A stretch of 44,605 nucleotides of DNA from Chloracidobacterium sp. UBA3360 (GCA_002360555.1 DEQS01000019.1:1-44605), one strand, 5' to 3'; counted from the first letter of the stretch, positions 8,440 through 15,811 are shown. Made by a program: numbers and translations. Notes: generated by a model not told the origin, from the sequence alone.

Positions 8440-8703
8440 TTAGCGATGAGATTCGGCATAGTCACGAAGAGCACTGTTAACAAGTCGATGAAACTCGCTC
8501 CCATGCTCTTTGAACCATTCCAAAACGTCACTATCGACATTCAACAAAACAGGTGATTTCCCCGCTGGCATTCGAAGTTTAGCATTCGCAAAAAAATCAT
8601 CACCCTGTTCGGGTATGTCTGACACGTCAATCTCCTCGTCAGTCATTGCCGCTAGACGGTCCCAGTTCGTCTTGGAGATATTTGAAGAATTTTTTCCGTT
8701 CAT
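8440..8703 (-). CDS. brnA: BrnA-type antitoxin
   Basis: 87 residues from ATG at 8703. The N-terminal segment ISKTNWDRLAAMTDEEID is typical of BrnA, and the C-terminal half (SPVLLNVDSDVLEWFKEHG then FHRLVNSALRDYA) is the ribbon-helix-helix DNA-binding/dimerisation part. This start has AGGAGAGCAAGGA upstream and retains the conserved N-terminus; a start at 8646 would reduce the overlap with brnT to 8 bases but remove conserved residues and has no such site. As chosen, it overlaps brnT by 65 bases in another frame. BrnA neutralises BrnT and, in characterised systems, represses its own operon. Confidence 0.88.
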   Translation of the reverse strand: MNGKNSSNISKTNWDRLAAMTDEEIDVSDIPEQGDDFFANAKLRMPAGKSPVLLNVDSDVLEWFKEHGSEFHRLVNSALRDYAESHR

Positions 8704-8944
8704 TTTTCCTTGCTCTCCTAAATGAGATAATTCGAATTGTATCACCATTTCTTTCGGTAAAAACCACAACTACGACAAAATTGCGGAGGATTCCAATGCC
8801 GATAAACCGGCCTTCGCCGTAGTCTTGGCGTGTGTCTGAGTACATCAAAACAGGAGCTTCAAACATTTCCCATGCGTCAAAGAAATCTAACCCATGTTTG
8901 GATATATTGATCTGATTCTTTGACTCATCCCATTCAAAGTTCAT
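8639..8944 (-). CDS. brnT: BrnT-type ribonuclease toxin
   Basis: 101 residues. The N-terminus MNFEWDESKNQINISKHGLDF matches the BrnT pattern FEWDxxKxxxNxxKHGxxF, and the later IRIISFRRARKNERKKF segment is the typical I-S-x-R-x-A-x-x-x-E motif. BrnT is a RelE-fold mRNA-cleaving toxin. Its ATG overlaps the TGA of pepP in the four-base string ATGA (8944-8941), which implies translational coupling to aminopeptidase P. The antitoxin follows and overlaps. Length and motifs look intact. Toxin-before-antitoxin order is usual for this family. Confidence 0.9.
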   Translation of the reverse strand: MNFEWDESKNQINISKHGLDFFDAWEMFEAPVLMYSDTRQDYGEGRFIGIGILRNFVVVVVFTERNGDTIRIISFRRARKNERKKFFKYLQDELGPSSGND

Positions 8945-10245
8945 CTCTTTTTCGCCATTAATGATTCGATCTCATCTGGATCCTTTGTCACTTTGGCAGT
9001 CAGGTTTAGGTTGCCATCTTTGGTGACGAGTACGTCGTCCTCGATGCGGATGCCGATGCCGCGGTATTTGGCCGGGGCAGATTTGTCATCGGGCGGGATG
9101 TACAATCCCGGCTCGACCGTCAGTACCATGCCGGGAGCGTAGGGCTTCGACTGCTTGGCTTGTTGATCGACAAAATACCGGCCGGCATCGTGCACATCGA
9201 GGCCGAGCCAGTGGCCAACGCCGTGCATGTAATATTTCATGTACGACTTTTTCTTTATGAGGTCTTTAGTCTTACCCTTGAGCAGGCCGAGCTTTTTCAT
9301 GCCTTCGGTCAGCAACTCGATCGAATATTCTTGACGTTTTTGATGCGTATTACCGACCACTGTGAAATCGATGCATTTTAGCTGAACATCAAGCACGACA
9401 TCGTAAACCTCGCGCTGGGCTTTGGTGTATTTGCCGTTGACCGGAAATGTTCGGGTGATGTCTGAGGCGTAACCCTCGACCTCGGCACCGGCGTCGATCA
9501 AGATCAGATCGCCGTCTTTGAGCGGCATGTTGTTTTCGACGTAGTGCAGAATGGTCGCGTTATCGCCGCCGCCGATGATCGAATTGTACGCGACGCCGCT
9601 CGCGCCTTGATCACGCATATAGGCTTCCATCAGAGACTCGACCTGCGATTCGTTCATGCCGGGGCGGACCTTTTTCATCGCCAGGATGTGGGCTTCGGCG
9701 GCGATGGTCGCGGCTTTTTGCATCAGGACAACTTCTTTCTCGGATTTGTGCAGCCGCATCTCGCCGATGATCGGCGTCGGGTCGATGATGGTGTGCGGCG
9801 GATAGGCTGTTTTAAGACGCGCGACGCGCTGGCCTTTGAAATAGCCGAGGATCTGTTGATCGAGAGCAGCATCGAGTGCAAAGCGGTAATAAAGTTTGTC
9901 GTAACCGTCAAGGTTCTTGCCGAGATCGGCGGCAAATTTATCGATGGGAAATGCACGCTCTGCCTTGTAATTTTTGACAGCACCATCGACGCCCTGACGC
10001 CGGCCAAACCACGTTTCCATCACCGGGTCACGCGGACGGACATAGAGCGTGTAGCTCACCTTGTTTGCCTTAGTGATCACGGCGATCGCGTCCGGTTCGG
10101 GGAAACCGGTCAGATACCAAAAATCCGAGTCCTGGCGAAATTTATACTCGGTGTCGTAGCTGCGCGTCTGTTCGTGAGCCGCCGGTATGATCGCCACTGA
10201 GTTGTCATCCATCGCCTCGATAAACTTTTTTAGTTGTCCTCGCAT
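8941..10245 (-). CDS. pepP: Xaa-Pro aminopeptidase (aminopeptidase P)
   Basis: 434 residues, full length. The N-terminal domain (residues 1-165) contains the typical RQDSDFWYLTGFPEPDA. The C-terminal pita-bread domain carries all five dinuclear metal ligands: D251 (LIDAGAE), D262 (SDITRTFP), H345 (GVGHWLGLDVHD), E378 (EPGLYIPP) and E402 (RIEDDVLV). It releases N-terminal residues preceding proline; no signal peptide is seen, so it is cytoplasmic. It heads a minus-strand operon that continues into brnT, brnA and a DoxX-like gene. The ATG at 10245 faces the duplicated membrane-protein genes divergently over 85 bases. Confidence 0.95.
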   Translation of the reverse strand: MRGQLKKFIEAMDDNSVAIIPAAHEQTRSYDTEYKFRQDSDFWYLTGFPEPDAIAVITKANKVSYTLYVRPRDPVMETWFGRRQGVDGAVKNYKAERAFPIDKFAADLGKNLDGYDKLYYRFALDAALDQQILGYFKGQRVARLKTAYPPHTIIDPTPIIGEMRLHKSEKEVVLMQKAATIAAEAHILAMKKVRPGMNESQVESLMEAYMRDQGASGVAYNSIIGGGDNATILHYVENNMPLKDGDLILIDAGAEVEGYASDITRTFPVNGKYTKAQREVYDVVLDVQLKCIDFTVVGNTHQKRQEYSIELLTEGMKKLGLLKGKTKDLIKKKSYMKYYMHGVGHWLGLDVHDAGRYFVDQQAKQSKPYAPGMVLTVEPGLYIPPDDKSAPAKYRGIGIRIEDDVLVTKDGNLNLTAKVTKDPDEIESLMAKKR

Positions 10246-10290
10246 AATGCAAATGAGTTTATCGCAAATCGTTCAAAAGGAAAATGCTGA

Positions 10291-10296
10291 TATAAT
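10291..10296 (+). promoter_or_regulatory. Candidate -10 box upstream of the duplicated membrane genes
   Basis: A perfect TATAAT lies 35 bases before the ATG at 10331, in the 85-base gap divergent from pepP. No convincing -35 hexamer is seen at 16-18 bases, so only the -10 element is claimed. Confidence 0.35.
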
Positions 10297-10330
10297 TCAC
10301 AAAATTCTGTACCAACAAGGAGATATCATA

Positions 10331-10927
10331 ATGAAACGAATTATTTGCCTGACAACGCTCGTGCTGTTGGCCGCGGTAGCGGCTTTTGCCGATATTGCGC
10401 GGCCTGATCCGACAAAAACGCCGAAACCGGCCAAGGGTGTGACAACGACGATGTCGATCCGGCTCGACCGTGACGCGACCGAAGTAAAACTCATTATCCC
10501 AAAATCACAGATCAAACAGCTCCGTGCCGAACTTGAGCAGCTCGATGATGATTCGGATAATACGGCAGCGGTCACTCAACCGTCGTCATTTTCGCGAACG
10601 CAGACGATCGTCAGCGGAGCGTTTTTGAGCCTCGCACTCGTTTTTGGCGGTATGTGGTTTGTCCGGTCGGGCAAAGCGACGACTGGCGCGGGTAAATCAT
10701 TGGTCATCCTTGCCGTGGCTGCGGGTATCGGCTCGGCAGCAACGTTGGTCTACGCAAACGCGGGACCGCCGCCGATCACCACGATCACAAGCAAGCTTTT
10801 TGACAAAACCCAATTTCGGTATCGCAACGTCAGTGGCCCGGTAAAGATCGAAACGACAAGCCAAAAAACTGCCGAGCTTGTTGTGCCGGATCCGCAGCCT
10901 TCGGCGACACCAAGTTCGGAGGAATAA
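10331..10927 (+). CDS. Exported membrane protein of unknown function, copy 1 of a tandem pair
   Basis: 198 residues from ATG at 10331, preceded by AAGGAGATATC; upstream in-frame codons lack conservation with the paralogue. Residues 1-20 are a signal peptide (CLTTLVLLAAVAAFA-DIARP). A soluble beta-rich segment (about 25-80) follows, then two membrane segments: SGAFLSLALVFGGMWFV and LVILAVAAGIGSAATLVYA, then a C-terminal soluble part ending in a Pro/Ser/Glu tail. Copy 2 starts 33 bases downstream with the same order, and the segments FSRTQT-VSG-FLSLA-VFGGMWFVRSGKA and GSAAT-VYA are nearly identical. I know no family for it. The best guess is a small envelope complex of two paralogous subunits. 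Confidence 0.75.
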   Translation: MKRIICLTTLVLLAAVAAFADIARPDPTKTPKPAKGVTTTMSIRLDRDATEVKLIIPKSQIKQLRAELEQLDDDSDNTAAVTQPSSFSRTQTIVSGAFLSLALVFGGMWFVRSGKATTGAGKSLVILAVAAGIGSAATLVYANAGPPPITTITSKLFDKTQFRYRNVSGPVKIETTSQKTAELVVPDPQPSATPSSEE

Positions 10928-10960
10928 CTCGGATTTTTAAAAATTTGAAAGGAGATCTCG

Positions 10961-11587
10961 ATGAAAAGAATATTATGTTTGGTGATCTTATTGTTAGTTG
11001 CGACGGTCGCGATGTTTGCTGATATTGCTCGACCAGGCAAACAAACGAAACCCGTTGCTAAGCCCGGCCTAAAGGTGTTTTCAAATTCCACGTCGGACCT
11101 GACGATACGATTTGATTCGAATATTGAACGGCCGACGCTGAGGATTCCGAAAACGCAGCTCGGCTATCTGCGTGCTCAAAATGAGGCCGCCGAAGGTGAC
11201 GAAAACAACACCGCTGCCGTGACGGCTCCGGGCGGTTTTTCGCGAACGCAGACATTTGTCAGCGGAGTGTTTCTGAGCCTCGCGATCGTTTTTGGCGGTA
11301 TGTGGTTCGTCCGTTCGGGCAAAGCCGCTTCGAAAGAAGGGAAAGCCCTCGTATTATTGGCGGTGATGGCAGGTCTCGGCTCGGCGGCGACATTTGTTTA
11401 CGCCGACATAGCTCCGCCGCAGATGGAAAATAATATTACGAGCAGAATATTTAACCAGGATGCGATGTGGCGCGGCGAGGCCACGTCGTGGAACGTCAGG
11501 ATCGAATCTACGAATGGCGATAAGATCGAGCTGTACGTTCCCGATCCGCCCGCTCCGAGCTCTCCGGCGTCGAACGTAAATAAGTAG
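10961..11587 (+). CDS. Exported membrane protein of unknown function, copy 2 of a tandem pair
   Basis: 208 residues, with AAGGAGATCTCG before the ATG, nearly the same ribosome binding site as copy 1, which suggests that the leader was duplicated too. Signal peptide CLVILLLVATVAMFA-DIARPGK; membrane segments SGVFLSLAIVFGGMWFV and LVLLAVMAGLGSAATFVYA; soluble C-terminus ending ELYVPDPPAPSSPASN, which matches ELVVPDPQPSATPSSE of copy 1. The first soluble domain (SDLTIRFDSNIERPTLRIPK) aligns with copy 1 but has diverged, so the two have probably specialised. The next gene starts 3 bases after the stop, making a three-gene unit likely. Confidence 0.75.
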   Translation: MKRILCLVILLLVATVAMFADIARPGKQTKPVAKPGLKVFSNSTSDLTIRFDSNIERPTLRIPKTQLGYLRAQNEAAEGDENNTAAVTAPGGFSRTQTFVSGVFLSLAIVFGGMWFVRSGKAASKEGKALVLLAVMAGLGSAATFVYADIAPPQMENNITSRIFNQDAMWRGEATSWNVRIESTNGDKIELYVPDPPAPSSPASNVNK

Positions 11588-11590
11588 GCC

Positions 11591-12595
11591 ATGCAGGAGA
11601 TCCGCACCGCACGATTTGAGGTATCGAACGCCCATTATTTTTTAATGGCGTTCGTTGCCTCGTGCGCGGTTGCGGCGGTACTGATCGGGAGTTTTCCTCT
11701 GCAGGCGTCGATCGCGACGATCTTCTTGTTTGCGGGAGTCCATAATTTTATGGAGTTTCGCTACTTTGCCGCGAGGATGCCTTTGCGTTGGGGACGGTCG
11801 AGACTGTTTTACTCGGTCGGGATCGGCGGGGTGATCGTGCTGGCGGCCGCGTATTTGACGCTGTATTTTGCAAGCGGCAATTGGCTTTGGAGCCTCGAGA
11901 GTTGGGCAATATTTGCCGCGTCGTGGAACACGGCTTTTATCCTGTGGGTAGCGTTGCTGTTTTATCTTCGCGGGCGTCAGAGGCCAAAGAGCGACTGGGC
12001 GTGGGCGTTCCCGGTCGCGTTTCTGCTCGCCGCACTCGCGTGGCTCGTGCCGCAATATTGGAGCCTGGCACTTGTCTATATTCACCCGTTCATCGCGATG
12101 TGGTTCCTCGAACGCCAGATCCGCCGCACGCGTCCCGAATGGCTTCGGGCGTATCACTGGTGTCTCGCGACCATACCGGTTTTTCTCGTCGGTCTGTGGC
12201 TCGCATTTGCGTCGCAGCCAAACCTTTCCGAGGATACAAATCTGTTTTGGCGGATCACACAGCACGCGGGCAGCCAGATATTGCCGGGCATTTCGAGCCA
12301 TCTGCTCGTCGCGACGCACGTTTTTTTGGAGACAATACACTACGCCGTTTGGATCATACTGATACCGCTGATCGATCGGCGGGCGATGCCTTGGCGGTTA
12401 AACGAAATACCGCTATTTGCCAACGCCAAGGGTTTTCCAAAGCTCGTCGTTGCTGCTTTGATTGTTAGTTTGGTTATTGTCGCGGCGTTGTGGGGCGGAT
12501 TTGCGATAGATTACACGACCACGCGGGATGTGTATTTTGCCTTTGCGATCGCTCACGTGATGGCGGAGTTTCCGTTTTTGATCAAGATGTTATAG
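11591..12595 (+). CDS. Multi-pass membrane protein with intramembrane His/Glu clusters
   Basis: 334 residues with about nine hydrophobic segments. Polar residues that are unusual inside membrane helices recur: HNFMEFRYF near residue 52, YIHPFIAMWFLERQ near 160, ATHVFLETIHYAVW near 240 and AIAHVMAEFPF near the C-terminus. Such spaced His and Glu residues are seen in membrane metalloenzymes (for example Brp/Blh-like carotenoid oxygenases or fatty-acid desaturases), but none of their diagnostic motifs is exact here, so the function is unassigned. The start is 3 bases after the copy 2 gene, with no ribosome binding site, suggesting coupling. The stop codon TAG abuts the inverted repeat at 12595. 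Confidence 0.7.
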   Translation: MQEIRTARFEVSNAHYFLMAFVASCAVAAVLIGSFPLQASIATIFLFAGVHNFMEFRYFAARMPLRWGRSRLFYSVGIGGVIVLAAAYLTLYFASGNWLWSLESWAIFAASWNTAFILWVALLFYLRGRQRPKSDWAWAFPVAFLLAALAWLVPQYWSLALVYIHPFIAMWFLERQIRRTRPEWLRAYHWCLATIPVFLVGLWLAFASQPNLSEDTNLFWRITQHAGSQILPGISSHLLVATHVFLETIHYAVWIILIPLIDRRAMPWRLNEIPLFANAKGFPKLVVAALIVSLVIVAALWGGFAIDYTTTRDVYFAFAIAHVMAEFPFLIKML

Positions 12596-12687
12596 CCCAC
12601 GAAACACACGAAAGGCACGAAAATAGGAACGGAACACACACAGGTCTTTATTTCGTATGTTTCGTGTATTTCGTGGGCAAAATTCCT
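12595..12687 (+). repeat. Decamer-phased inverted repeat, ACGAAA flavour
   Basis: The left arm starts GCCCACGAAACACACGAAAG at 12595 and continues with a third ACGAAA word; the right arm (12651-12678), read on the other strand, starts GCCCACGAAATACACGAAAC. Each word is about ten bases. After the right arm comes the tail AAAATTCCT, which ends at the ATG of the next gene (12688). The left arm begins in the stop codon of the preceding gene. Confidence 0.8.
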
Positions 12688-13122
12688 ATGTTTTTATTTG
12701 ACCTAGCCGAGCCCGTCCAGACACAAAGCCTGCCGCTGAGCGAGCTTTGGAAATTTTTGCCGATCGGTTATCTGTTTACGATATTGATCGAGACACCGGT
12801 TCTGCTCGTCGGGCTGTCGCCAAAAGTCACGTTCAAACAGCGGCTGTGGTGCGGTGCGTGGCTGACGGCGTGTACATATCCGATCGTGATCCTCGTGCTG
12901 CCGGCGATATTTTTTGGCGAATCGCGAGCATTATATTTGCTGGTCGCCGAGACATTTGCACCGGTCGCGGAATGCATATTATTTTGGGTCGCATTTCGCG
13001 GCAAAGGCGTTCTCGAAACCGGCGATTGGGTTCGATGTTTTATCGCCATCATCGTTGCTAACCTCGCGTCGTTTGGGCTTGGCGAGGTGATAAATCACGT
13101 CGGATGGTTTGGCTTGTTCTAA
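12688..13122 (+). CDS. Four-helix membrane protein of unknown function
   Basis: 144 residues from ATG at 12688. In-frame codons further upstream read through the inverted repeat and are rejected. Four membrane segments lie at about 23-43, 55-77, 82-104 and 118-137. Features include KFLPIGYLFTILIETPVLLVGL, shown here only by its start KFLPIGYLFTILIE, and the acidic residues in helices (FTILIETP, LLVAETFAPVAE) and a lone GLGEVINHV near the end. I recognise no family. It has no ribosome binding site; the repeat tail AATTCCT touches the start codon, as it does for queE downstream. Confidence 0.6.
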   Translation: MFLFDLAEPVQTQSLPLSELWKFLPIGYLFTILIETPVLLVGLSPKVTFKQRLWCGAWLTACTYPIVILVLPAIFFGESRALYLLVAETFAPVAECILFWVAFRGKGVLETGDWVRCFIAIIVANLASFGLGEVINHVGWFGLF

Positions 13123-13133
13123 GACGATTTTCA

Positions 13134-13213
13134 CCACATATAAACACAGATAGACACAGATGGGCTGTCAAAAAAATCAGTGTCCATCTGTGTTAATCTG
13201 TGGATAAATTCCT
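13134..13213 (+). repeat. Decamer-phased inverted repeat, ACACAGA flavour
   Basis: Left arm 13134-13163 contains AACACAGATAGACACAGATG; right arm 13178-13203 is its imperfect complement (CATCTGTGTTAATCTGTGG). The following tail ATAAATTCCT ends exactly at the queE ATG (13214), closely matching the tail of the ACGAAA-type element at 12595 although the arm words differ. Confidence 0.75.
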
Positions 13214-13861
13214 ATGGATCTGCGTATTACAGAAATTTTTCTCTCGATCCAGGGCGAGTCGTCGCACGCCGGGCGGCCGTGTTCGTTTGTGCGACTGACG
13301 GGGTGCCCGATGCGTTGCGTATGGTGCGACAGCGAATACACATTTACCGGCGGCGAACACATCTCTTTCGAAGACATTTTCGCAAAGCTCGATGCATTTG
13401 GCTGCAACCTGGTCGAGGTCACGGGCGGTGAGCCGCTAGCGCAGAAAAACGTTTTCCCTTTTATCTCAAAGCTTTGCGACCGTGGTTATGAAACGCTGAT
13501 CGAAACCGGCGGATTTGTCTCGACCGAGGACGTGGACGAACGTGCAAAGATAATCCTCGACGTAAAATGCCCCGCGTCCGGCGAAGCGACGCGTAACCAT
13601 TGGCCAAATCTCGACCGCCTGCGTGCTGACAAAGACGAAGTAAAATTTGTCATCGCCGATATGGCGGATTGCGATTTTGCGAAAGAGATAATCGCGAAAT
13701 ACGATCTGATCAGTCGCGCGAAATGTGTGCTGATCTCACCTATTCATGGCATTGAAAATTTAGCGGAGATCGCAGAATCGGTCGCGGCGAGTGGCCTAAG
13801 AGTGCGGTTAAATTTGCAGCTGCACAAATATATTTGGGGTGCGGACACGAGAGGCGTTTAG
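13214..13861 (+). CDS. queE: 7-carboxy-7-deazaguanine synthase QueE (radical SAM)
   Basis: 215 residues, normal length. The N-terminus ITEIFLSIQGESSHAGRPCS is typical of QueE. The iron-sulfur cluster motif is C31-x3-C35-x2-C38 (GCPMRCVWCDSEYT), the CX3CX2C arrangement of most radical SAM enzymes. TGGEPLAQ (SAM amino-group contact) and the C-terminal LQLHKYIW complete the match. It converts 6-carboxy-tetrahydropterin to 7-carboxy-7-deazaguanine, a precursor of queuosine (or of deazaguanine DNA modification). queC lies 550 bases downstream in the same direction, separated by an opposite-strand gene. The start is set by conservation and lies at the end of the upstream repeat, with no clear ribosome binding site. 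Confidence 0.95.
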   Translation: MDLRITEIFLSIQGESSHAGRPCSFVRLTGCPMRCVWCDSEYTFTGGEHISFEDIFAKLDAFGCNLVEVTGGEPLAQKNVFPFISKLCDRGYETLIETGGFVSTEDVDERAKIILDVKCPASGEATRNHWPNLDRLRADKDEVKFVIADMADCDFAKEIIAKYDLISRAKCVLISPIHGIENLAEIAESVAASGLRVRLNLQLHKYIWGADTRGV

Positions 13862-13895
13862 AAAACAGCTATTGGCTGACAGCGGTTTTCAGGTC

Positions 13896-14372
13896 CTATT
13901 TTCGCCGGAGCAGCTCTGTCGTGTGTTCGACGACGCTCGCGGGTTCGAAAACGCGGTCTTCGATAAACTTATTTGTGGTAACTTTTTCAACTTCGCTGCT
14001 ATCGGGCGATGGCAGCCGGGGGTTGAGTTTGTCAAAATTTACAAACTCTTTGTAGTTAAAACAAAAGACCGAAAAAAGGGCAAACAACAGCAATGCGCCA
14101 ATAGCGACGTAGAAAAGCACGTCAGGGCCAAACAGGATGACCTTGTATTGAAATGCCTTTGCAGCCAGCATCGCAAATGCAATGATGACGGCGGTCGCGA
14201 GCGAAAACACGCCGCTTACCTCAAATTTGCGTATGCGGTTTGCGATCGACGCGTATTCGGCGGACGGGAATTGCTCGGCTACATTACGTGAGATCTCATC
14301 GAGCTTTAGCCCGCACGCACGGCAATAGTTTTGCTCAGCCTGATTGCTGGTTCCGCAATTTGGGCAATACAT
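13896..14372 (-). CDS. Zinc-ribbon membrane protein
   Basis: 158 residues from ATG at 14372, which has GAGGG at suitable distance; an in-frame TTG at 14381 would overlap that site. Residues 1-20 hold a zinc ribbon: MYCPNCGTSNQAEQNYCRAC (C3, C6, C17, C20). Two membrane segments follow: about 53-71 (GVFSLATAVIIAFAMLAA) and 84-104 (VLFYVAIGALLLFALFSVF). The C-terminal 45 residues are polar. Such zinc-ribbon-plus-TM proteins are common in these bacteria; the function is unknown. It sits on the strand opposite to queE and queC, between them, with 34- and 43-base gaps. Confidence 0.7.
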   Translation of the reverse strand: MYCPNCGTSNQAEQNYCRACGLKLDEISRNVAEQFPSAEYASIANRIRKFEVSGVFSLATAVIIAFAMLAAKAFQYKVILFGPDVLFYVAIGALLLFALFSVFCFNYKEFVNFDKLNPRLPSPDSSEVEKVTTNKFIEDRVFEPASVVEHTTELLRRK

Positions 14373-14415
14373 ATTTTGCAACCCTCGCTGTTAAGATTAT
14401 ACGTAGTTTTTGTGT

Positions 14416-15111
14416 ATGGCGTTCGATAAATCGATGAGTGCAATATGTCTTGTTTCGGGCGGGATGGATTCCTGCGTCACGGCGGCGATCGCGCGTGTTG
14501 AGTGTGATGATTTAGCATTTCTACACATCTCGTACGGCCAGCGAACTGAGGGTCGTGAGCGGCGGGCTTTTAATGATGTTGCGGATCATTATGGCGTCGA
14601 AAAACGCTTAGATATCTCGATAGAGCATCTCGCAAAGATCGGCGGTTCGTCGCTGACGGATGAGAATATCGCCGTAACCGAAGCCGACCTCGTATCAACC
14701 GAAATTCCGACGAGCTACGTCCCGTTTCGCAACGCAAATATGCTGGCGATCGCGACGAGTTGGGCCGAGGTTATTGGAGCAAATGCTATTTACATCGGTG
14801 CGGTTGCCGAGGACTCAAGCGGCTATCCGGATTGCCGGCCTGAGTTTTACGCGGCGTTTCAGCAAACGATCAATACCGGCACAAAGCCCGACACGCACAT
14901 CGAGATCCGGACGCCGATAATACAATTATCGAAAGCTGATATCGTGAAAAAAGGAGTTGAGCTTGACGCTCCCCTTCATCTAACATGGTCGTGCTATCGT
15001 AGCGAGACGCTCGCTTGCGGGACGTGCGATTCGTGTGCGTTGCGGCTGCGAGGATTTGAGCAGGCTGGTGTTCGCGATCCGATCAAATACAAAGAAATTG
15101 GCCACGAATGA
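14416..15111 (+). CDS. queC: 7-cyano-7-deazaguanine synthase QueC
   Basis: 231 residues from ATG at 14416; ATG at 14434 (MSAICLVSGGMDS) is as likely because family members begin there. The PP-loop ATPase motif SGGMDS is at residues 14-19, and the zinc site comprises C193, C201, C204 and C207 (CYRSETLACGTCDSC). GAVAEDSSGYPDCRPEF is typical of QueC. It makes preQ0 from 7-carboxy-7-deazaguanine, ATP and ammonia, the step after QueE. The last three residues and stop (GHE-stop) are encoded by the first word of the inverted repeat that begins at 15101. Confidence 0.94.
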   Translation: MAFDKSMSAICLVSGGMDSCVTAAIARVECDDLAFLHISYGQRTEGRERRAFNDVADHYGVEKRLDISIEHLAKIGGSSLTDENIAVTEADLVSTEIPTSYVPFRNANMLAIATSWAEVIGANAIYIGAVAEDSSGYPDCRPEFYAAFQQTINTGTKPDTHIEIRTPIIQLSKADIVKKGVELDAPLHLTWSCYRSETLACGTCDSCALRLRGFEQAGVRDPIKYKEIGHE

Positions 15112-15246
15112 ACACGAATGACACGAATCAGATGCTGCCTATGCATTATTTTTACAGGCACCAACGAATATTAACTGAACCGAGGACTATTTATAGAATT
15201 GTTCTTAATTCGTGATATTCGTGTAATTCGTGGCTAAATAATTCTT
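15101..15246 (+). repeat. Decamer-phased inverted repeat, ACGAAT flavour, overlapping queC end
   Basis: Left arm GCCACGAATGAACACGAATG at 15101-15120 continues with ACACGAAT; the right arm, ending GTGGC at 15234, is the imperfect complement. The tail TAAATAATTCTT (15235-15246) is identical to the tail of the element next to the GxxExxY gene. The queC stop TGA (15109-15111) lies inside the first word. The 70-base loop shows nothing recognisable. Confidence 0.85.
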
Positions 15247-15283
15247 GGGTTTGTGGTAAATATAGATAATTTCGGAGGGTAAA

Positions 15284-15808
15284 ATGAAACTGAAGATATT
15301 TATTTTAGCGGCTATCGCAATCGCCTGTTTTGCCGTGTCGATCTCTGCGCAGGGCAAGCCGGCACCAAAATTTACATCCGTCTTTACTAATCTAAAAACG
15401 GCTTGCAAATCTTTTGACGGCTCAAACGGCTCCGACGGATATTCGATCTGCAAGGGGCCGGGCGGATATAAGGTACGGATCTATTATTCGGCTGCCTCGA
15501 CCCATTTCAACGCCGAACGAAAGGACGGGAGTTTTCCAATAGCGACCGCTAGCGTCGGGTTTGATTGGGGTAAGACAAAGCTCGAATGGCGGCTCGCGAA
15601 CGGCAAACCGTTTGCGGTTATCATCCGAATTCCAAAATACGGCGAGCCTGCCGACGGTGAATATTACGGTAAGGTCAACGGCCAGGAATTGGTCGTCGCC
15701 GGACTCTTGGGATTCGAAGATCTAAGCACGAAAGTGGACGCAAAGACAGCGGGAGCAAACTCTCTGGCCCGCGAAGCTGCGGATTCGGCGTATCTGTCGA
15801 AAAACTAA
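15284..15808 (+). CDS. Secreted protein of unknown function
   Basis: 174 residues with GGAGGG before the ATG. Residues 1-22 are a signal peptide (FILAAIAIACFAVSISA-QGK). The mature protein has two cysteines (LKTACKSF and GYSICKGPGGYK), likely a disulfide, and alternating hydrophobic residues suggesting beta structure (YKVRIYYSAAS, GKPFAVIIRIPKYGEP). I do not recognise the family. It converges with the membrane gene on the other strand, the stops lying 3 bases apart. Confidence 0.65.
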   Translation: MKLKIFILAAIAIACFAVSISAQGKPAPKFTSVFTNLKTACKSFDGSNGSDGYSICKGPGGYKVRIYYSAASTHFNAERKDGSFPIATASVGFDWGKTKLEWRLANGKPFAVIIRIPKYGEPADGEYYGKVNGQELVVAGLLGFEDLSTKVDAKTAGANSLAREAADSAYLSKN

Positions 15809-15811
15809 AAG

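Noticed and set aside
9544..10200. A 218-codon plus-strand open frame opposite pepP
   Set aside because: Fully inside aminopeptidase P, with histidine/aspartate-rich shadow composition and no homology pattern.
10331..11587. Assembly or sequencing duplication as explanation of the tandem genes
   Set aside because: The two copies differ throughout, including their soluble domains and third-codon positions, so they are diverged paralogues.
12490..12687. N-terminal extension of the membrane gene at 12688
   Set aside because: The extension would translate the end of the preceding gene out of frame and the inverted repeat; hydrophobic protein sequence begins only at 12688.
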